Below, piece after piece: positions 59,246 to 64,000 of a stretch of 64,000 bases of DNA (position 1 is its first letter; each line of letters starts with the position of its first letter). The stretch is from Cordylochernes scorpioides (lineage: Eukaryota; Arthropoda; Arachnida; Pseudoscorpiones; Chernetidae). The DNA lies in assembly GCA_030710605.1 (NCBI GenBank), contig CP092879.1, positions 24,935,605-24,999,604 of the forward strand, written 5' to 3'. The position numbers and the translations under genes are program-made. Under the pieces are notes generated by a model. The model was given only the letters and a program-made list of their open reading frames with translations, searched no databases and had not been told where the DNA came from.

Positions 59246-59604
59246 CAGTCGAACTTGGATAATTCGAACCCCAAGGGACCATAAAAAAAATCGAATTATC
59301 CAAAAATTCGAATTAAAGATGTTTTGAATAAAAAGGCTTAAAACAATAAAAATCTCACAATTTCGATCAATTCCTTTATTAAGAATAACATTAGTTGCTG
59401 TAAATTTACATTTTTACCGTATATTTAGATTATGTGCAATAATTGTATGTATATACTATATACATATTAAAATATATTTATTTTTATATATATCATTATT
59501 TATATAGGAAATTCTAGGGACCAAGATAAATATTCGAATTAAAGAGGTTTTCGAATTAAAGAGGTTTTCGAATTAAAGAAGTTCGAATTATCCAAGTTCT
59601 ACTG
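59246..59604. mobile_element. pogo/Tigger-type MITE flanked by TA
   Basis: The left end CAGTCGAACTTGGATAATTC + GAACC mirrors the right end GAATTATCCAAGTTCTACTG, with TA at 59244-59245 and 59605-59606. The CAGT-GAACTTGGATAATTCGAA end is characteristic of pogo/Tigger-type elements. Three TTCGAATTAAAGAGGTTT-like subterminal repeats lie next to the right end. Length is 359 bp, no transposase. Confidence 0.88.
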
Positions 59605-59606
59605 TA

Positions 59607-61638
59607 TTGTTAGATTTATATAAGGAGTATGCATATTTGGTTATTATAAAGGAATAGGCAAATTGACGACATCGTTCTTTTGTAATTGAGTTATTTTTGT
59701 ATTTTCTTCGGAAATATATTGTAGCAGAGCATTCATTATTATATTAACAGATTATTTATGCTTATATTTTATTACTCTGCGTAAACTTCCCTCATTGCTT
59801 ATCTTATTTCATCAATTTTAATGTAGGCATGTACCTAAAATAAATTTCCGTGTCATCCTGAAGTTTGGCTTTCCTAATTGTTTACGTGACGATATAAAAG
59901 CTTTTGTACTCCGAGAATTTGAGTCACATCATTTCCTACTCTACAATATAGAGAACATGCTAGTTGATGCAAGCGTAAATTGATAAAGTATTTTTTCCAT
60001 ATTAAAATCATAAAAACTGTCTTTTAATAGAAGAGGCTTGATTAAAATGATAAAATATGACCTTTAAAATCTTCTCTAAAACTAAAAAACAAAGGATTGT
60101 GTGTGTCAAAAAAAGTATGCTGATTAATTAACATTTAAAATAATTGTTTAAATATTATTTGAATATAAATATTCAATGTGAAAACATCAGGTTTCCAAGG
60201 AAACATGTATTTTTAAAATTTTAATTCAAATCTCTTGCTTTCGGGCATGTGAGTTCGAGATTTGAATTAATAATTCAGAAAGAAACTTATACCTCGAAGC
60301 CATATGTTTTCATTTAATATTGATATAGAATATAAATATGGTCACGTAGAGAATTATGGTAAGAGACAAACTTCATGATGACTCAGCAATTTATTTTCGC
60401 CACATGCACAAAACTAAAATTTATAAAATACAAGAGAAACAATAAGGCAAGTATGCAGAGTATCAATATATAAATATAAAAATTAATAATTTGTTCCTAA
60501 AAGTATTTTGTCACAATATTTTCAACGAATATATTTAAATTCCTTAATAATACTTTTTCCAATTAATGTCTTATATATGTGGGTTTATTATTATATATAT
60601 TAAAAATAAAGAAAGAAATATCCTGACCATGACCACATGAGTTTTTTAGATGGCAGAGCGCTATCTAGTAGAACAGAAATCAACTAAACCTTGATTTAAC
60701 CTGTTCCCTGATATTTAGTCAACCCATTTCTTGATATATCAAGAAAGGCCTCAACGAAATTAATATATATTATATATTAGATAATAAAAAGGTATATATT
60801 TGATTTAATAAAAGATTTATTTTACCATTATTATATATATATTAATGTTTTTGATGTGTGTGTGATTGAAATATGATATATGTGTCCAATTTGAAAGTTT
60901 TAAAATTAGTTCTTTTGACATTTCAGAGAGTATTTCATCATCAAATAAACCTTTATTTCGAAAATATAACCATATATAATAAATATATAATAAAATATAT
61001 TTTGCGAATGCCATAGTTGTTTCCTGTTTATTTTAACAAATTAAGGGTCAGTTTGAATTTTCTTTGGAAATATAATTCTATGAAAACTGAATTGAACATA
61101 CAATGCTCTTTATCCTTTATATTATTTATAATAATTACCAGCGTGCGTGTACGAGTATCTTCTGCTTTTTTTTAAGCAATAATTTCTATAACTAATAAAC
61201 GTAAGATGAGAATAGTATAAAGGTTTGTTTCATCAGGGAAAAATTTGATATACTCTATCAGACTGTTGCAAGTTCTACAACCACTGATGCATAATTCAAT
61301 AGTTAATTGAAACAATATTTTCCTAAATTCAATCAGCAAATTTCAGTCCATAAAGGCTAAAATAAACTTGACAATAGTCCTACTGGTCCGCTTTATGGAA
61401 ATCCAGATACAGTTGAGAAGGTTAACGACTAAAAATAGAGAGGGAGAGAAAAGTCAGATGCACCAAAGTCTACTCCTAATATTTTTAATCTTCCGTATTT
61501 TCAAATAATACATAATATAAAAATGAGTCTATATTAATATATTAATAATTAATATGCTCATATTATTATATGGATATTAGGGATATCACTCATATATTCT
61601 CATGTGGTGAAATGGCCGCAGCCTTGCAGAAATTTGAC
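59607..61638. other. AT-rich stretch with a shared repeat
   Basis: 59745-59900 is the partner of the repeat at 25370-25530. At 60229-60250 (minus) CATGCCCGAAAGCAAGAG is a fragment of a hammerhead-like motif. No gene. Confidence 0.5.
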
Positions 61639-61741
61639 ATAGACCCTGAACAGCAGTTTCACTCACTCAACATTGCGACTGCTGTGATAGATATGTATGG
61701 AGACATCTAAGCCTCTTCATTGGACATGACAACAACAACAA
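61639..61741 (+). mobile_element. Short (ACA)n retroposon, fourth unit
   Basis: ATAGACCCTGAACAGCAG, GTGATAGATATGTATGGAGA and CCTCTTCATTGGACATGACA + ACAACAACA match the other units. Sequence upstream (61618-61638) stays in the same reading frame, suggesting this copy may extend further 5'. No target-site duplication found. Confidence 0.65.
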
Positions 61742-61839
61742 TGGGTACTTGAAATATTGATACAAATAATATTATAATTGTGAGTTAAATAAATTTAAAA
61801 TATTTGCAGTGTTTCTTTATTAAGGTATCGGGAGGCAAG

Positions 61840-61866
61840 CTTTCGCGTGGTCGCGCTTTTATCAGG
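61840..61866 (-). ncRNA. Hammerhead-like stem-loop motif
   Basis: Minus strand: CCTGATAAAA-GCG-CGACCA-CGC-GAAAGCTTGCC, followed about 15 nt later by TTAATAAAG. Core is CTGATAA in place of CTGANGA. Confidence 0.4.
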
Positions 61867-61869
61867 CCA

Positions 61870-63337
61870 CTGGCATTCTAACTTTTAACAAGAATGGGGT
61901 AAACCAACAAAACGATATTATAATGAAATAAAATCGATCCCATATCTCAGGATAATTAATATATATGAATGAAAAACAAGCAAATAATACTATTATATAT
62001 TTCACAATATATATATATATATATCTCCCGGCAAAACTCAGCACATAGTAATATCACACTATATAGAGATGCTATACATACCTATGATAGAATATCAACA
62101 AATATATTCCAATATGTATACAGAAAACTCTACACATATGCAATTCACCAGAGAGGCTAATCATATTGACATATATTACACGATACGGAGTTAATAATAT
62201 TTGCATATATCAGCATATACATCTTCTATTTCCTCAGGTGGAGAGAGCTTGACTGGAATACCAAAGTTTGAGATAATCCAAACTTCAATGTGCGTCAGGG
62301 AACTGGTTTGAATATAGTTACTATTCTGAAAGTACGTGGAAGGAATGTATGATACTGTTTTTCTAGGATAATGGAAAAAATGTATACCTTTATTTTAAAA
62401 TATGTATCTATATTCACGGAATTTATTTCTAAGATTATTCACATACCTCACCAGCTTCCGTGTCGGTAATAATTCTATATAATATAAAATTTTATAACAG
62501 TGCTCTATATATAGGTGGTCAGTTGTTTTTGGAAAGATTTGGCATTTTAAGTCCTCAATGCCTAGATAAATAGTTCCGTTAAAATAGCTTTACCAAAGGT
62601 TCATCTTCAATCTCGGATAAAATACAAATATACCCTGATGTAATATTATATAATATTGTCCTATATTGTAGATTATCTCATAAAATATACAATATCAGAG
62701 CGATATGGTAGGTCAAAGTGTCGGAATCGCTAGGAGGGTTTATTTTATATCATTAAAGACGAAGAATTTGTTGTATTCATTTTATTATAAAAAGATTCAC
62801 GATAAAATGATTTCATCTTTCTAAATATGCTATAAATTTATTATTGTTTAAAAGGTTATTGTTAATTTTTTAAAATACAAAATACTTTCCTTTAATTAAT
62901 TGATATCTATAAGCAAATTTTATGAAGTAAAAGTCTTTTAAAATTTCCATCAATATCAAAACAGTGTTTAATAATAACATACAAACACTAGGTGTTTATT
63001 TTTACTATTTAAACTGCTGAGTGTCGAATTCTAGCTTTTAGAAGAGTGTTCATCAAGAATATATTTTCAGATTATTCATTTGTATCATCAACTATTCTGC
63101 GAATGCCAAGATATTAAATTTTGACACCTAGTAATGAATGTACTACCATTATGAAATAAAATATCTTGATGACGTTAGCCATATCCAAAAAATATTTTAA
63201 GTTATTCAAATAGAAATGTTATAGTTGTAACTATACAAATTTAAAATTAGTGTACTTTTCAACGAGTCACTAGGAGTTTAATATGTAATAAATATTATAT
63301 AACGGATTATAAATTTATTGATGTTGGTAAACAAATT
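61870..63337. other. AT-rich non-coding stretch
   Basis: An AT dinucleotide run lies at 62008-62024. No gene recognised. Confidence 0.5.
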
Positions 63338-63340
63338 GAA

Positions 63341-63487
63341 TGAAGAAGCAAAAGAGGAAGAACTAAAATGAGCTGGCTAGAAGGGGTCAAGAAAGCTATA
63401 TTGATGGTCACTATCAGATCAAATTGTATAATATGTGTCACCAAAGGTCTAACTAGAACTGATGGACACTATCAACAGCTAAAATGA
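63341..63487 (+). pseudogene. Possible LINE ORF2 C-terminal relic (RTE-like)
   Basis: From 63350 the frame reads KRGRTKMSWLEGVKKAI and continues open to TGA 63485-63487, ending GHYQQLK. A basic GR-x-x-x-SW-x-x-x-V motif near the C terminus is common in RTE-type and related LINE proteins. Only about 46 codons are present, with a likely frameshift just upstream. Confidence 0.35.
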
Positions 63488-64000
63488 TGTAAATAAGTAG
63501 GATTCATTTCTTCTTACAGCTCTTAGATATGGGGCTCTCTAAATTAAAGCGAAAATATTTTAAAAGAAAGAAGAAATGTCATCTTGGTTCCAACTACGAA
63601 AATATTTTAGTGAATATTTAGTATAGATACAAGATGAGACTTTTTTATCTAATGTAGAATTTCTATGTTTTTTTTAATGTTTTGCCTTACTTAAACCGTC
63701 ATTACCTTACTAAAAGGATATAGGAACTAATATAGTATATAGAGTTTGAATAGCCATCCATTCTAAAATTGTCTTCCATTTATTTTTATGAATAATTTAT
63801 ATTCTTTCCTATTTACAATTCGCCATAATACTTTAAGATAAACGATATATAGAATTATTTCATCTTAGAGACTTATAGAAACATCAACACCTCAATTTGT
63901 CAATAGCTTTCTTCTACCTGACAGCTCTAGTTGGCGAATTGGACTGCCTCACATGATCAATGTCTGTTCAGCTTTATCAATCACTGCATGCGCCTGATCA
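63488..64000. other. AT-rich non-coding stretch to window end
   Basis: No gene recognised; composition becomes more balanced over the last ~80 bases. Confidence 0.5.

Overview
The window is AT-rich eukaryotic, probably invertebrate, genomic DNA. I found no intact cellular protein-coding gene. Nearly everything recognisable is transposable-element or satellite sequence at different stages of decay. An arthropod-like source is suggested by an R1-type non-LTR retrotransposon, a Tc1-like DD34E transposon, a pogo/Tigger-type MITE and Penelope-like element (PLE) fragments, all in DNA rich in small fold-back repeats. The species cannot be fixed from sequence alone. A run of 100 N (18155-18254) is a scaffold gap.

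Layout: 1-4160 holds the 3' two-thirds of an R1-like LINE (gag-like ORF1, endonuclease/reverse transcriptase ORF2, 3' UTR stem-loop, TTA tail), broken by stops and frameshifts. 4.2-10.3 kb is AT-rich DNA with MITE-like repeats and a ~394-bp segment bounded by 16-bp direct repeats. 10.3-15.7 kb is a degenerate ~47-bp satellite carrying a poly(A) SINE and a short TIR element. 15.7-25 kb is mostly featureless. 25-27.6 kb holds a dimeric (ACA)n-tailed short retroposon, a LINE tail and a 5'-truncated PLE (reverse transcriptase plus GIY-YIG endonuclease). 28.7-30.3 kb holds a five-copy ~160-bp tandem array and a 335-bp palindrome. 31.6-34.4 kb holds two ~430-bp units in inverted orientation, with a near-perfect 197-bp hairpin between them. 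34.8-42.4 kb holds several fold-back MITEs and a 5'-truncated LINE with a clear target-site duplication. 44-51.8 kb holds GC-richer islands, two further tandem arrays and a U6 snRNA retropseudogene. 54.4-56.3 kb holds a PLE relic and a complete-ended but coding-dead Tc1 element. 59.2-59.6 kb is a Tigger-type MITE. 61.6-63.5 kb holds another copy of the (ACA)n retroposon and a LINE relic.

Two points deserve a second look. The first is a recurrent stem-loop motif, [C/T]TGNNGA - short hairpin - GAAA(C/G), usually followed by an AATAAA-like stretch. It occurs about a dozen times on both strands, lies downstream of the PLE coding region, and is carried in the arms of at least four fold-back hairpins. 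It looks like the hammerhead motifs known from PLEs but often has an extra nucleotide before stem II. The second is a ~110-bp retroposon with a constant 5' end, an (ACA)n tail and target-site duplications, present as a monomer and as a dimer.
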